From Girardinichthys multiradiatus (taxonomy: Eukaryota; Chordata; Actinopteri; Cyprinodontiformes; Goodeidae), in contig NC_061795.1 of the NCBI RefSeq assembly GCF_021462225.1, forward strand, positions 50,646,880 through 50,710,879: a stretch of 64,000 bases of DNA. The letters run 5' to 3'. A program made the translations under genes and the position numbers. The notes under the pieces were generated by a model that saw only the letters and a program-made list of their open reading frames with translations, did no database searches and was not told the origin of the DNA. Below, in pieces: positions 46,141 to 57,739 of this stretch. How positions within the stretch are numbered: the first letter of the stretch is position 1; each line of letters starts with the position of its first letter.

Positions 46141-46314
46141 GCCACTGCCACAAATTGAGCTCGGTCCTGCTGCAATTCAATCAATTTCTCGGCACGTTTG
46201 CAATGTAATGCACTGCAGACGTGCACAGCGCCCCCTACCGAACAAGATGGGTAGCTCGGTCAGCAGGGAGCTGAGGAACAGCGGCTGCTGACGTCACTCC
46301 GCTGCGCCCGCAGC

Positions 46315-46770
46315 TCGGAATGCTTTTTCGTTTTCGAGTTCTGGGCAGTACTTTGCGGGCAGACCACGAAAACGAAAAAGCAATGTCTGCTTTGTTTTCT
46401 TTTTGATTATGGAATAAAATGTGCAGTCATGAAGAAGAAAATACAAATAGGATGATTGATTACTAATTGTATTTATGGGTCAAATAACGCAGCCACATTC
46501 TTAAAATGAAAAAGCATTTCTGGAAATGCTTTTTCATTTTAAAATTTTACATTTCAAATTGAATTTTGGTATCTATTTGCTGGGGCATATTTTGAAAAAT
46601 AAATCTCAAATGTCTTTTTCATTTTAATTAAGTGAAAGAATGAGCAGTCTTGAAGAAGAAAATTAAAATGCAAATAGGATTATTGATAACTAATTTCATT
46701 TATGAGTCAAACAATGCAGCCACATTCTTAAAATGAAAAAGCATTTCTGAAAATGCTTTTTCAATATGGT
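46315..46770. repeat. Cluster of three hairpins on an AAAAAGCATT core, with a 225-bp tandem duplication
   Basis: Three inverted repeats share the core aaaaagcatt/aatgcttttt. The first at 46319-46383 has 17-bp arms (tgctttttcgttttcg...cgaaaacgaaaaagca). The second at 46505-46541 and the third at 46733-46764 are tight hairpins (aatgaaaaagcatttctgga...aatgctttttcatt). The stretches before the second and third are duplicates of each other ('cagccacattcttaaaatg' in both). Confidence 0.75.
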
Positions 46771-48164
46771 AACGATTTGCTTCCATAGGGAACTGATGCT
46801 TTCCAGATCATTAAGTTGAAACCACGTTTACACAAAAAGAAAAGGAAGTGAAATAACTAATAAAGCAAAAGGAAAAAGAAAATAATACAGGAATTTATGG
46901 TTTTGTATCCTGTCTTGACAGTTAAGTAAAGAGTATAGCGAGTTTGGTTGCCTTGCAGTGTCAGGTCAGATATGCAACAAAAGGTGTAAAGTTCCTTCTG
47001 CTGCACAACTGACTTTCCTGGGTCAGTGGCACAACATACCATATCCAGTTGAGCACCAAAGTGAAAAGACCACAACAATTACAATGAGACAAAGTTGATG
47101 GCTGGAGCCAGAGAAGAGACAACAACAAACAACAACAGTGACAAACAAATCAAAATAATACATACATACTGTATGTCTGGATGTCCTGTATGTATCCATG
47201 TATATACATGTGCCCAAAGGTGAAGACAGAACTTATCCATATGGGAGGGTCCTTGGAGCGGGAGAGGAGAGGCACAACCCCCTTATCTGAGAGCAGCCTA
47301 CTGGTAAAATGTAATTATTTAAGATAAACGATGACAATATATTCAAACACTGGGAGAGCTTTAGTAAATAACACTTACTTTAAACAAATTGCCTCAATAA
47401 CTTAAGTTTTATATTGCAGCCTAAACCTTCTAAAGCTAGTTTTGGCTCAGTCTAAATAAAGATCTCGTAATCTAACTAAATATTTACATGATTGTCAACT
47501 GAAGCCATATGTTGACAAGAAGTAGAGAAAAAGAAAACAAGTGTTGCTTCATTGATGTGGCGTTAATGGGGGTTCAGAGGAAACAAATACTGGAGTGTTT
47601 AGAGGTCAGTGCAAACGCTTCACTGAGAACTGAGCACTTAAACTACAATCACATTTCCATACATCCACAAAGTGTCCGTGTATATATGGACATGCAGATG
47701 CTTTCACAAGCACTTTTACTTCAGCTGATTTACATTCACAGCAGCAGTCATATTTCACACCCAATTAAGAGAACAAGTGCATTGCAGTCCAAATGACTCT
47801 TTGAGTTCAGATGTTTATGTGTGACTGTGAATGTGATGCTGAAATGTGTGAGACAGGAAAGGCAACTCAGCAGCAAACTGCTGCCAGCATTTTTTAAGCG
47901 CAGGATTTAATTTCTAAACCATTAGGAAGTCTACATGATCCATTCTGTCAGCCATCCTTCCACCCCTGTCAATATAATCAAAGCCATATTATTGCAATGT
48001 ATGCTTCATTTCATAATTACACATTCTGCATAATTTACTCTTCTTAGTCATTCCCTATAAAAGTGTCTCCAAAGTAGTCAGCCAACAGGGTGTGCAGCTT
48101 AAGATGTGAAGTAAAACCTACTCCTAAAAACCAACTTTTACACTCCCCTGATGTGTTTGTGTTG
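46771..48164. other. No gene recognised
   Basis: No supported feature. Open frames at 46857-47217 and 47509-47796 lack motifs. Confidence 0.4.
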
Positions 48165-49173
48165 GCCTCCTAGTCTACCACACAATGCAAAAAAAGGGCC
48201 ACAATGGTTGCATTGGAGCTGCCAATGCTTGTAGTTCAGGTGGGAAAATCTGTTGTTGCGTGATCCTTCATTTTGTGAGCAAACGAACGGAGGTACATCC
48301 CTGGAGAATCAGAAGCTCACAGGTGGGTTTTCATTCCATTCTCCATCACTGGCCAACCTCATGAGAAGCTTGACAGAGCAAGAGATCTTGCTGGTATAAC
48401 AAGACCAGAAGAATTACCTTACGATCGAAGGCGTGTCTGTAGTGCACAACTCAAGAAAAACCCACAGAGGTTTTTTCAAGGGAGATGAATTTTTCCCTCT
48501 TTTGTTGTGTTCCAGTCGACTGTGAGCGGTCCATAATTTTTCTCCTTTTGCCGAAGTTGGAGAAGTTGACCGTTCTTGAGTTTGTCACGGACACGTGACA
48601 AACAAAGCCCCCACATTCTACTTGATGCTCCAAAGAAGGCTTCACCAAGTAATCTTGTTTCTTTTTGTTGGTACTGTAGAAATTGCCTAGGCAGGATAAA
48701 GTAGGATATTTAGCGTGATTTAGAATTGGATCTCCAGTTACCTTCAGCACACATCCCTATTTTTGGTTAATATACCCCTTTTGTATAATAGTGCATGCTT
48801 AATTAGGTGAAAGTTGTTGACTAGAAGAGTCGGTTGTAAGAGGGAACTATTGGTTTAAAAAAATGTCATGTAGATAAAGAGACAGTGTTTATTTTGTGTA
48901 AGAGTGATTATCTGTCAACTAAAGTTAGTGTTCCACACCATTTGGTAAAACAGCTGAAAACACGGGGATGTTTAGCGTGGTTTTAATCAATAATTATCAA
49001 TTGTTAACGATAATTAACTCACTGTAATTATTAAGTGCCAGAGTGTATCTCTCTCTATTTGTAAGAAATGGTTTTTGGTTAGAATGTATTTCTTCTAAAT
49101 CATAATTTGTAATTATTATTTTAATTTATAATTTCTGATAAATACTTGTAATCAATAATCATAATCCCTTACA
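48165..49173 (+). mobile_element. LTR-family copy (related to 25706-27852)
   Basis: Shares with the 25.7-kb insertion a series of blocks in the same order: 'aagaaggcttcaccaagtaa'-like, 'ggcaggataaagtaggatatt', 'gcttaattaggtgaaagttg', 'catgtagataaagagacagtg', then the AT-rich end 'aatcataatcccttaca' at 49173. It lacks the 680-bp inner insertion and about 390 bp around 48735. The start, near tgttggcc at 48165, is inferred. Confidence 0.6.
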
Positions 49174-52098
49174 TGTGGACAAATCACCTATTATTTGTGC
49201 ACTTTACAAATCTGGCCTTAGGTATCTCACACAAAATATTAACAGATGAAATGATTAAACAAGATTTTGTTTTTCATTTTGTGACATCTAGCTGACTAAC
49301 AGGATTGTTTGTGTGGTTCTCTGCTGTGAATGCAATAAATGAGTGAAAGCTTGTTAGTTACCTGATGTTAATATGAAGGACTACTAGGTATTGTATGTTA
49401 TCTGTTTACATTATACTTAGGTGTTTTACCAAGGCAGGATGTCAAACCAGAGCTGGAGACCTCTTCTAGACCAGCTGATTATTGGCTGTTCTGTTTGTGA
49501 TGCAGAATGACATGATAAGAACAAGTGCTTACCTGCCTGGCATTCAAATTGAAAATTGGCATAAATATTGTCTATATATGTACATTTAAAGAGATATTCT
49601 TTATTTCCACTATTATATATACCAAACAAACAAAAAAAATCCTCACTGAGAGCAAAGTATACCGAAGTCAAATTCATTGTTTGTCTGTACAAACTTGGCA
49701 ACAAAGCTGATTCTGATTCCCTCTTATTCAGAAAACAATTTCATTCTAATCGAGACGAAAGTGATCAGAATATTCTGATTGCAAAACAAAGCAAAACAGT
49801 GAAATTTCTTAAAAGCTTTTAAGAGTGAATGTGTCATACTTGCATGTAATACATTATTGTTGAGTAGTTGGGGAAAAAAGCAGTGTGAGTATATAGCAGA
49901 ATTTGCAGTATAATTTAGTTAAAAACACAGATACAAAGTGTCCATGGTTTCTCTGTACTTTTTACTGCTTTTTAAAAACCCACATACAAAAGTGTTTTGC
50001 ATTTATAAAGATTATTATTATATCAAACAATAATTTTAAGATCCCTAAAATAATATTACAAATAAATTAATTATGAGTAAACCACTAACAGTAAGTCCAG
50101 CAAAAAGATTGTAGCCAAAATGGAAATCATTTAACCATTATTTAAATTCACATGTATTGTAAAAGATTGAATGTGTTTTGGTTACATGGTAACAGAAATC
50201 TTAATGCATGGCAGCTTTCCTTTCAAAGCACAATTCCTATCTCAAAAGAACTATGAACCTTTGTAAACATCTGGAGGTCAGCAGCCGCATGTGCAAATTG
50301 ATCTTTACCATAAAAAAAGATTATTATACCTTTTTATTCAGAAGCTGGACTTCTGGGATTCTGACTTAAATGCAGCTTTTTGTGTTAATGAGGATTACAC
50401 AACTGATGCATTTTAGCCCTTGGCTTATTTTTCTCCTGCATATGACGCCATGAAAGAATTGCTGCCCCAAGGCCAAGTTGCTTTGTCTGTCACTCTGCAT
50501 TAAAATCTCCTCTGTTGTCTTCAACACCCTCCTCAAAAGCATTTGCGGTCAGGGGAGATTTTCGCCACATTAAAGTTGGTTGTCTTCTCTACTTTTCACA
50601 GTACTGAAAACTTTTTTGTAATCACTCCACACAGTGGAGAATATTTTACACATTGTCTCAGGATCAATTAAAACCCATTTATAATACATGCATCGCATAC
50701 ATCAGATGACACGTTGTCATTCGGCACAGTTCATGCATGCTGTTCACACTGTATTAAACAAAATATTGCTTGAACCCTTAGCTCTGTTTGAGACCCTGTG
50801 TCTTTGTTCCCATCTCTATCAGCGGCTATTAAGAAGAAAACCCTGGAGCTTCTCTTAGGTTTTTCTTCCTTTTAGCAGGTAGGGATGGTATCGAAGGCAG
50901 ATCAGCACTCTGCCTGTTTTGAAATCTAGGAGGCAGGATGATTAGATAAGTATTCACTGCACACCATCCCTGAATGGCCTCATCTACCATTGCTCTCAGC
51001 ACTCCTTACTCTATTACTGATATCCATGCACGGCGTTTGTAACAGAGAGGGAGGGACACAGTGGGTTTTCACCTCAAGTGTTTTGGGATACATGTTGGAC
51101 CCAAATGAAAGGTAAAAAAAAGCAATGAGCATCACTCTGTCATGCACTGTTATGATGACAAAAATAAATTATTAGGACAAATTCCAGGCTTCATTGTCTT
51201 CGATTGCTTTCTCTGCTTGTTTTGTTCTTATTGACCCACCTTTCACATTGTCCAAATGGGCTTCCATTTACCGGCACATTTAATTTGGGAATAAAATTCA
51301 AGGATATACTATGTTCCATGATGACCATAGTAATTTCCCTGATTCCCATTAAATCCACAGTATGTCTCCAATGAGTGTAAGAATAGCTGGACAGGAGTCC
51401 ACATTGGTGAAAGGCTTTTGCAAGAGACCTTTGCAGGAAAGGAACCTGAAAAAAGAGTTAAACACTAAAGGATAATTGGGTGTATGTGCATGCTTCAGAT
51501 TCACTAACTCTGTTAGTGAAGGAAGATGTAGGGGGGCACATGAACTGTGATTTCCGTGCAGCTCACCAGGAGGTGTCCATGGAGCTGAGCTGTCTACTAG
51601 TGCATTAATCCGGCAGGTTTTAATGGCAGAGGCAGGCAACAGCCAACAGCTCTGTACTCTCACATCAATTCCACAAGTGCATGCTTCCCAGCAGGCAAAT
51701 GGACCGAGGCTATGAGCTAGAGGAGCTTTGTGCCATCAAGTATCTGAACTCTTGCAAGAGATAAGAAGGTTGAAGAAAATCTTATTTAATGTTGAAATCC
51801 CTCCAAATCCTCCCTTTTTCTTGGGGTCATATTTTGTCATGAAACAAAATGTCTGGTTTGTGTTGAAATCATGCGTTCATCTGTGACTTCTCCTTAGTGT
51901 GAACACAGAGGGACAGTACTGTGCTCAGTGCTCAGTAGCTGTAAGATGAAACAACAGCAGAACTGTAATTTCATGCAAACACTTTTTGCCCCTGATTAGA
52001 ATAATAATAATTCATTCCAAACAAAACTGTCTTAATAGCTGCACTGAAAGAGGTTTTATGTCCACCTTGAGTTTCCTAATGAAGCAGATCAACATGTT
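49174..52098. other. No gene recognised
   Basis: Almost 3 kb without a supported gene or repeat. This is one of the longest repeat-poor stretches in the window. Confidence 0.4.
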
Positions 52099-52099
52099 C

Positions 52100-52126
52100 A
52101 TATATATATATATATATATATATATA
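52100..52126. repeat. (TA)13 microsatellite
   Basis: Uninterrupted TA run. Confidence 0.95.
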
Positions 52127-52494
52127 CAACCGGTAACATCAGTACCATTTTATTGTTTAATTGTTTTTACCACAATCTTGTTCTCAACCTTTTGTTAAAA
52201 AATTGAAATCATTATTCCTAATTTTATTCCAGTTGCAAATATTGGTGGAAATCAAATAAAGGAAAACATTCCGCATGACTGATGCAGTTAGAGAACACTG
52301 AGTGGAAAATGAGCCTAAACGACAGGAAGTATGTGTTCATTTGTGCACCTTGCCCTTCCTATCAAGACCAAATATTCAAGATTGTAGAGTAGATTTCCCT
52401 GTTGAAGATGAAGAATAAGAAGAAACACTGAAAGGAATAAGTAGCCATGAGTGGTGCTTATCATCACAATGACATTTTCACACAATGTAGAAAT
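52127..52494. other. No gene recognised
   Basis: No supported feature. Confidence 0.4.
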
Positions 52495-52620
52495 AGAAAC
52501 ATCCTTTACTGACCCTCTGTGGGGAAACTCATATGTAACAGCCGCAAAGTAACAGGCAAATGGAAGCATGCAGATTCACACAAAGGTAAAAAAAAAAATA
52601 AGAAGAGACTATAGAGGATC
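52495..52620 (-). repeat. LINE 3' tail remnant
   Basis: 'atcctttactgaccctctgt' followed by 'ggggaaactcatatgtaacagc' resembles the ctttattg(a/t)cccc...gg(c/a)aattca...acagcagag terminus at 1970 kb-offset (1976-2015). Worn copy. Confidence 0.35.
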
Positions 52621-53125
52621 ATTTACGACAGAAGAAAAAATACTGTACAGTTAACAAAAACAGCATACTCAGATTAAAAGAGATGCTTATAAAGAACCTG
52701 ACTTATTTGCAACTGCACTAAAGGCTTTTTAACTTTCTTTTAAGTTGACCTGCTGAAGACATCAGAAGAAAAAATAAATTGTTTCTAAACATTTACAGCA
52801 CAAAGCAAAATGATCTGCTGTTTGTCCACTGCTGAATACAGACAATGACTCCACCCTGCATCTCCATTCACACCAGACAGGCTCTAATGTAAAACACCGT
52901 CTAATTAGTGTTTTCCCTTATTTCTATGGTTTCATTGATTAGCCATTGTACAGAACACAATAATGGAAATGTTACATTTCCAAGTCCACAATTAACCTCC
53001 AGTAAGTGCCAATTATTTCTGTCAATTCAGACATAATTACAAGAAGACTGGATGATTGTCCAAAATTTGTATTTCTACAAAAGGTGAAAAGTGTTTGAGT
53101 AAAGTATAAACATCAAATTATATAT
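52621..53125. other. No gene recognised
   Basis: No supported feature. Confidence 0.4.
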
Positions 53126-53127
53126 GC

Positions 53128-53260
53128 ATTCACAAGCCACTTTATTAGGCGCACCTTGGTAAACCTGGGTTTCACCTCCTTTCTGCTTCAGAACTCTCAG
53201 TTCCTCATGGCAGAAACTCAACAAGGTGTCCGAAATATTCATTACAGATTAGGTATTTCT
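53128..53260 (-). mobile_element. End fragment of a 582-1801-type Tc1 element
   Basis: 'ccactttattaggcgcacctt' is the terminal repeat of the family (ccactttattaggtacacct), followed by text aligned with the first 110 bp of the 582 element ('cttcagaactctcag', 'caacaaggtgtcc'). Confidence 0.6.
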
Positions 53261-53351
53261 AATTTTGTGCGGAATTTTTACCACATCAATGTTTTCTTTC
53301 TCCCACTCTCCAAAAACACAAGCGGTAGTTTAATCGGCTTCTCTTAATTGC

Positions 53352-53428
53352 TTCTAGACTGGCAACTAGTCAGGCTGTACTCCTCTTACCCAATGACCGC
53401 TGGAAACAGGCAGCAGCCCCCCTCCCAC
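53352..53428 (+). repeat. SINE body remnant (19.0-kb family)
   Basis: 'agactggcaactagtcagg', 'tgtactcctcttacccaatgac' and 'cgctggaaacaggcagcagc' align with the 3' body of the 19.0-kb SINE. Confidence 0.4.
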
Positions 53429-53836
53429 AACGTGGTACTGTGCCCTGGTTCTGAATATCACGTGCATATTTAGACGAATGGTAAATGGTATTTACAGAGT
53501 GCAGCTGGTCATAACCAGGCACATTACTTGTCACATTCACAACAAACTGCAGTACCTGTGGGGAAATTTCTCAACATGTTCAAAAAATCCATGGTAAGGA
53601 AATGTATAGATCATTTTTTGCCTATGGTCTTTTTTCTACCTGTGCGAATAAAACAAAAGACAGATACTTAGTAAGTTGGTGGGGGAATTAGCAACTTCTC
53701 TGCTGGTTTAAAGATCCCACTATACAACTATGCACCTATTTCAATACTTTGTGTATTTTCAGCGTAAGCAGATTTGACAGTGCACAGGTCTTGAAAAAAG
53801 AAAAAAATATATGAACCCTCACCTAATGCCGAAGTA

Positions 53837-55106
53837 CAGGTGTTGGACAATGAAACTGAAGCACCTGTCATTTTAGTGTGGGAGGTTTCATGGCTAAATT
53901 GGACCAGCCTGGTAGCCAGTCTTCATTGATTGCACATTGCACCAGTAAGAGCAGAGTGTGAAGGTTCAATTAGCAGGGTAAGAGCACAGTTTTGCTCAAA
54001 ATATTGAAATGCACACAACATTATGGGTGAGATACCAGAGTTCAAAAGAGGACAAATTGTTGGTGCACGTCTTGCTGGCGCATCTGTGACCAAGACAACA
54101 AGTCTTTGTGATGTATCAAGAGCCACGGTATCCAGGGTAATGTCAGCATACCACCAAGAAGGACGAACCACATCCAACAGGATTAACTGTGGACGCAAGA
54201 GGAAGCTGTCTGAAAGGGATGTTCGGGTGCTAACCCGGATTGTATCCAAAAAACATAAAACCACGGCTGCCCAAATCACGGCAGAATTAAATGTGCACCT
54301 CAACTCTCCTGTTTCCACCAGAACTGTCCATCAGGAGCTCCACAGGGTCAATATACACGGCCGGACTGCTATAGCCAAACCTTTGGTCACTCATGCCAAT
54401 GCCAAACGTCGGTTTCAATGGTGCAAGGAGCACAAATCTTGGGCTGTGGACAATGTGAAACATGTATTGTTCTCTGATGAGTCCACCTTTACTGTTTTCC
54501 CCACATCCGGGAGAGTTACGGTGTGGAGAAGCCCCAAAGAAGCGTACCACCCAGACTGTTGCATGCCCAGAGTGAAGCATGGAGGTGAATCAGTGATGGT
54601 TTGGGCTGCCATATCACGGCATTCCCTTGGCCCAATACTTGTGCTAGATGGGCGCGTCACTGCCAAGGACTACCGAACCATTCTTGAGGACCATGTGCAT
54701 CCAATGGTTCAAACATTGTATCCTGAAGGCGGTGCCGTGTATCAGGATGACAATGCACCAATACACACAGCAAGACTGGTGAAAGATTGGTTTGATGAAC
54801 ATGAAAGTGAAGTTGAACATCTCCCATGGCCTGCACAGTCACCAGATCTAAATATTATTGAGCCACTTTGGGGTGTTTTGGAGGAGCGAGTCAGGAAACG
54901 TTTTCCTCCACCAGTATCACGTAGTGACCTGGCCACTATCCTGCAAGAAGAATGGCTTAAAATCCCTCTGACCACTGTGCAGGACTTGTATATGTCATTC
55001 CCAAGATGAATTGATGCTGTATTGGCCTCAAAAGGAGGCCCTACACCATACTAATAAATTATTGTGGTCTAAAACCAGGTGTTTCAGTTTCATTGTCCAA
55101 CCCCTG
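53837..55106 (+). mobile_element. Tc1-type element, nearly intact (DD36E spacing)
   Basis: 1270 bp between TA dinucleotides at 53835-53836 and 55107-55108. The ends are inverted: left caggtgttggacaatgaaac then tgaagcacctg, right the reverse complement with two or so changes. Each end is itself partly palindromic (caggtg...cacctg). The interior is a transposase frame that lacks only its last 15 residues. Unrelated in end sequence to the 13.8/19.4-kb family. Confidence 0.93.
54023..55009 (+). CDS. Tc1-type transposase truncated by a late nonsense codon
   Basis: 328 residues, starting MGEIPEFKRGQIVGARLAGA. It has an N-terminal helix-turn-helix (GASVTKTTSLCDVSRATVSR), a basic GRKRKLS linker, and a catalytic core with LFSDESTF (first D), YQDDNAPIHTAR (second D) and QSPDLNIIEPLW (E). 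There are 36 residues between second D and E. The frame ends SFPR at TGA 55007-55009. The same frame continues IDAVLASKGGPTPY to TAA at 55052-55054, the normal C-terminus, so an Arg codon (CGA) became TGA. The lost tail of 15 residues is outside the catalytic core, so some activity cannot be excluded. Confidence 0.92.
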   Translation: MGEIPEFKRGQIVGARLAGASVTKTTSLCDVSRATVSRVMSAYHQEGRTTSNRINCGRKRKLSERDVRVLTRIVSKKHKTTAAQITAELNVHLNSPVSTRTVHQELHRVNIHGRTAIAKPLVTHANAKRRFQWCKEHKSWAVDNVKHVLFSDESTFTVFPTSGRVTVWRSPKEAYHPDCCMPRVKHGGESVMVWAAISRHSLGPILVLDGRVTAKDYRTILEDHVHPMVQTLYPEGGAVYQDDNAPIHTARLVKDWFDEHESEVEHLPWPAQSPDLNIIEPLWGVLEERVRKRFPPPVSRSDLATILQEEWLKIPLTTVQDLYMSFPR

Positions 55107-55108
55107 TA

Positions 55109-55361
55109 AGTTAAGTTGCCTGGAGCAGCAGTCGTTTCCCAACGCGAGACAGCAGATTTTGAACTGGGTCCTGGATAGACAGAAGTACCGCTAAAATCGA
55201 TCGTCATCCAGACGCAGCTCCTGGAGTAGGTGGTGGTAATCTCCGAACTGTTCCTGTCCCTGAAGAATCTGGTGAACCCAGGGACGTCAACATCGGTGGC
55301 GTTTTTTGGGTCTCCACAGGTAAAACACCGTAATTAGGTCTGTGAAATCCATGTTCGTCAT
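55109..55361 (-). pseudogene. Harbinger transposase N-terminal fragment
   Basis: The ATG at 55361 opens MTNMDFTDLITVFYLWRPKK and soon stops. In another frame follows QEQFGDYHHLLQELRLDDDRF, a stop, and RYFCLSRTQFKICCLALG. The ELRLD(D/P)(D/E)xFxRYFR(M/L)S pattern is the known N-terminal region of Harbinger nucleases in fish. At least one frameshift and one stop are visible. The DDE nuclease core is absent. Confidence 0.55.
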
Positions 55362-55690
55362 GTTCAGTTGAAACCAGCAAACAGCAGATGGAAGCTCCTC
55401 CTATTTGATGACGCGGCGAAGCGTTGCCGCTTGTTGCCAAATGGCAACGCGGAGTTCACGCGGAATGTCAAGCGGTCAAAAGCACACAAATGATGCGCAA
55501 TATTCAGAGAATCCGCTTTCGGTGTGAACGCACTATCAGTCTGAGCTCTTCGAGCCAAAAGTCTGCTCAAGGCTCCACAAACACATTTTAAGACGCGATG
55601 CAAATTGAGAAAAAAGTTCTACATAGGGATAACATGTAAATCGGCCACTCCTATAGCAGAATGCGCGTTCGGTGTGAACGCACCATGAGA
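55109..55690 (-). mobile_element. PIF/Harbinger-type transposon fragment
   Basis: On the minus strand the 5' end is a gcgttcacaccgaacgcgca terminal repeat at 55685-55662. A second, similar motif (gtgcgttcacaccgaaagcg) lies 146 bp inside, at 55542-55521. Coding text then starts at 55361. The element is cut at 55109 beside the Tc1 element. Confidence 0.6.
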
Positions 55691-55749
55691 GTGTCATATT
55701 TGGTTGTGGTTTGTTTGGTCCATTGTGCAAACTGACGCTCGGGAGCAAC

Positions 55750-56115
55750 ATGGTGAGTTGAATAGTCTTTCCTTTAATTATACTTAACAAGAACAACATA
55801 CATGGGTGAGCAAGACAGTGAAACAGACATTGAGCCAGGAAGCAAGCAAGGTAGCATACATGGTTGATAGCAGGGATGTTAACAGGAGGAACCAGTGAGG
55901 AACAATGTAAACCACAAAGCTAATATACTTAGGGAAGTGGAGTATGAACCAATGAACCAGGGGAGGAACTTATCAGGAGAACTGGGCACCAGGGATGCAG
56001 GAGAACTGAGTGAGAGTGACTAATTAATACAGAAAAGCAGCTAGTACAAGGAGGTAACCAAAATACATCTAAATGAACTGAAGCAAGTAAACGAGAAACT
56101 AACTAAAGAACATAA
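55750..56115 (-). repeat. CT-rich LTR-like segment (minus strand)
   Basis: Similar in layout to 24690-24970: a catggtgagt start, then tttatta-rich text, then 'acatggttgatagcagggatg' and 'aacaggaggaaccagtgagg' (compare 'acatggtagtgtacaagaggaaccagtgg' at 24.8 kb), then AG-rich text. Confidence 0.4.
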
Positions 56116-56385
56116 ACAGGAGGGAAACCAGATCTAAAAAGAAGTGTAACTAGACACCTCTAACCCCGGAACCCAGGAAGCAGCAAAACTAAACACAAGT
56201 AACAAAAACTAAACAGAAGGAACCTAATAAACATGAATGAACAGAAAAGCATGTGGCTTATTACAGGCACAGCATGAACATAATTTATATGTATTACTAA
56301 GCCACCACAGAACAAACTGTCCTGTGATATGTAGGAAAATGACCACCCAGGAAAAGAACTCAAAACCAGAATGCATTTTACAAAA

Positions 56386-56517
56386 TGCGATGGACTGGCG
56401 ATCTGTCCAGGGTGAACCCTGCCTCTCGCCCATAGACTGCTGGAGATAGGCACCAGCTCCCCCGTGACCCACTATGGAATAAGCGGTAGAAAATGACTGA
56501 CTGACTGACTGACTGAT
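56386..56517 (+). mobile_element. SINE 3' part (19.0-kb family)
   Basis: 'gcgatggactggcgatctgt', 'ctcgcccatagactgctgg', 'gataggcaccagctcccccg' and a (tgac)n tail match 19237-19357 nearly exactly. It is 5' truncated and young. Confidence 0.85.
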
Positions 56518-57489
56518 TTAAAGTTAGATTACTGATTCACAACCTGAACTTGAAACTTACATTATCATTAATTTTTTTATCTTTTCACACACTGAGCACA
56601 ACGTGTTTGTGTTGACTATATCATTCTGTACTTTAATCACAAAATTTCTAATGCACCAAATAACCTTATGTTGTAGCAAAGCAGGTTACACTGCCAAATT
56701 TACCAGGTAGGTCACACTAAATGAGTTATCTTCAGAAATGTGAGTAACCAGTGACTATTCTACAGTGCAAATCAACTATACCCAGAAAATAAGTTATAAA
56801 ATCTTTATAGTCAAAATGAAACCAACAGCAGAGAATATGATCATAAGAAGAATCATCTATACTTCTGCATGTAGCCAGTGTGATATATGACAGAAATTAT
56901 TCTTAGAGAATAAAAATTGAGATTACAAGTCCTGAGAACTGATAAGATGTCTGCTATTTAGAAATTAAAATACTCTGAACACATCATCATTTTTACACAC
57001 ACAGAAGTAAAAAATACAACTTAGCCTACATGTCCCAGATTTACTGAACTTTATTAAAAGTATTTTAGTAGTGTAGGAATTGTAATGTTAACCACCTCAT
57101 TTGGCCGTATTTGCAAAAAAAAAAAAACAGGAGTCAAACGTAGCGGTGCTCGTTTTAAACGCCGGCCGTTCACTAAAGCCTCGAGCTCCGAGGAGAGAGA
57201 AGCAAAGAGCATTGAGGCTCCATCATAGCAGAACAGTTCAGAAACTATTTGGAATGAGGGGAAAAAAGCTATATTTATAAACTGATTCAGTCGTGTTTTA
57301 GACTGCCTGTTATAGCGGATCTGATCTTCTTTGTGTTGTTTGTGAGTTTTTGCAGCCGTAACTGGTTCTGGATGACGGCTGCATAGCAGACAGCCGGGTT
57401 CTATTTATTTAGCCATTTCATCTATTTCATGCGGACCACCAGAGGCGGTGCTTCAAGCACTGAATGATCATACAGGTCGAGAAGTTAAT
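56518..57489. other. No gene recognised
   Basis: AT-rich up to about 57120, then a short CpG-containing stretch (57140-57200). No supported gene. Confidence 0.4.
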
Positions 57490-57739
57490 AACAACATGGT
57501 CACATGTGACCTACCGGTGGTTCACGTGAGTCTATATAGTCACATGACACCGGGACCCCAGTCCCTTCTTTCTTCTCGCATGCAGGTTGATGAATGCAGG
57601 TGTTGACTTGTATTCGTTGTTCCTCGTTCCTCTTGCTGCTTGCTGCTAGAAGCCTCGTGATCAATTGTGGTCGGAGTTGCGGATGGATCTGCCCTGCAGA
57701 GGCTGCGCAATCTGTTTTTTCTTCCAGGTTTTCTGATAA

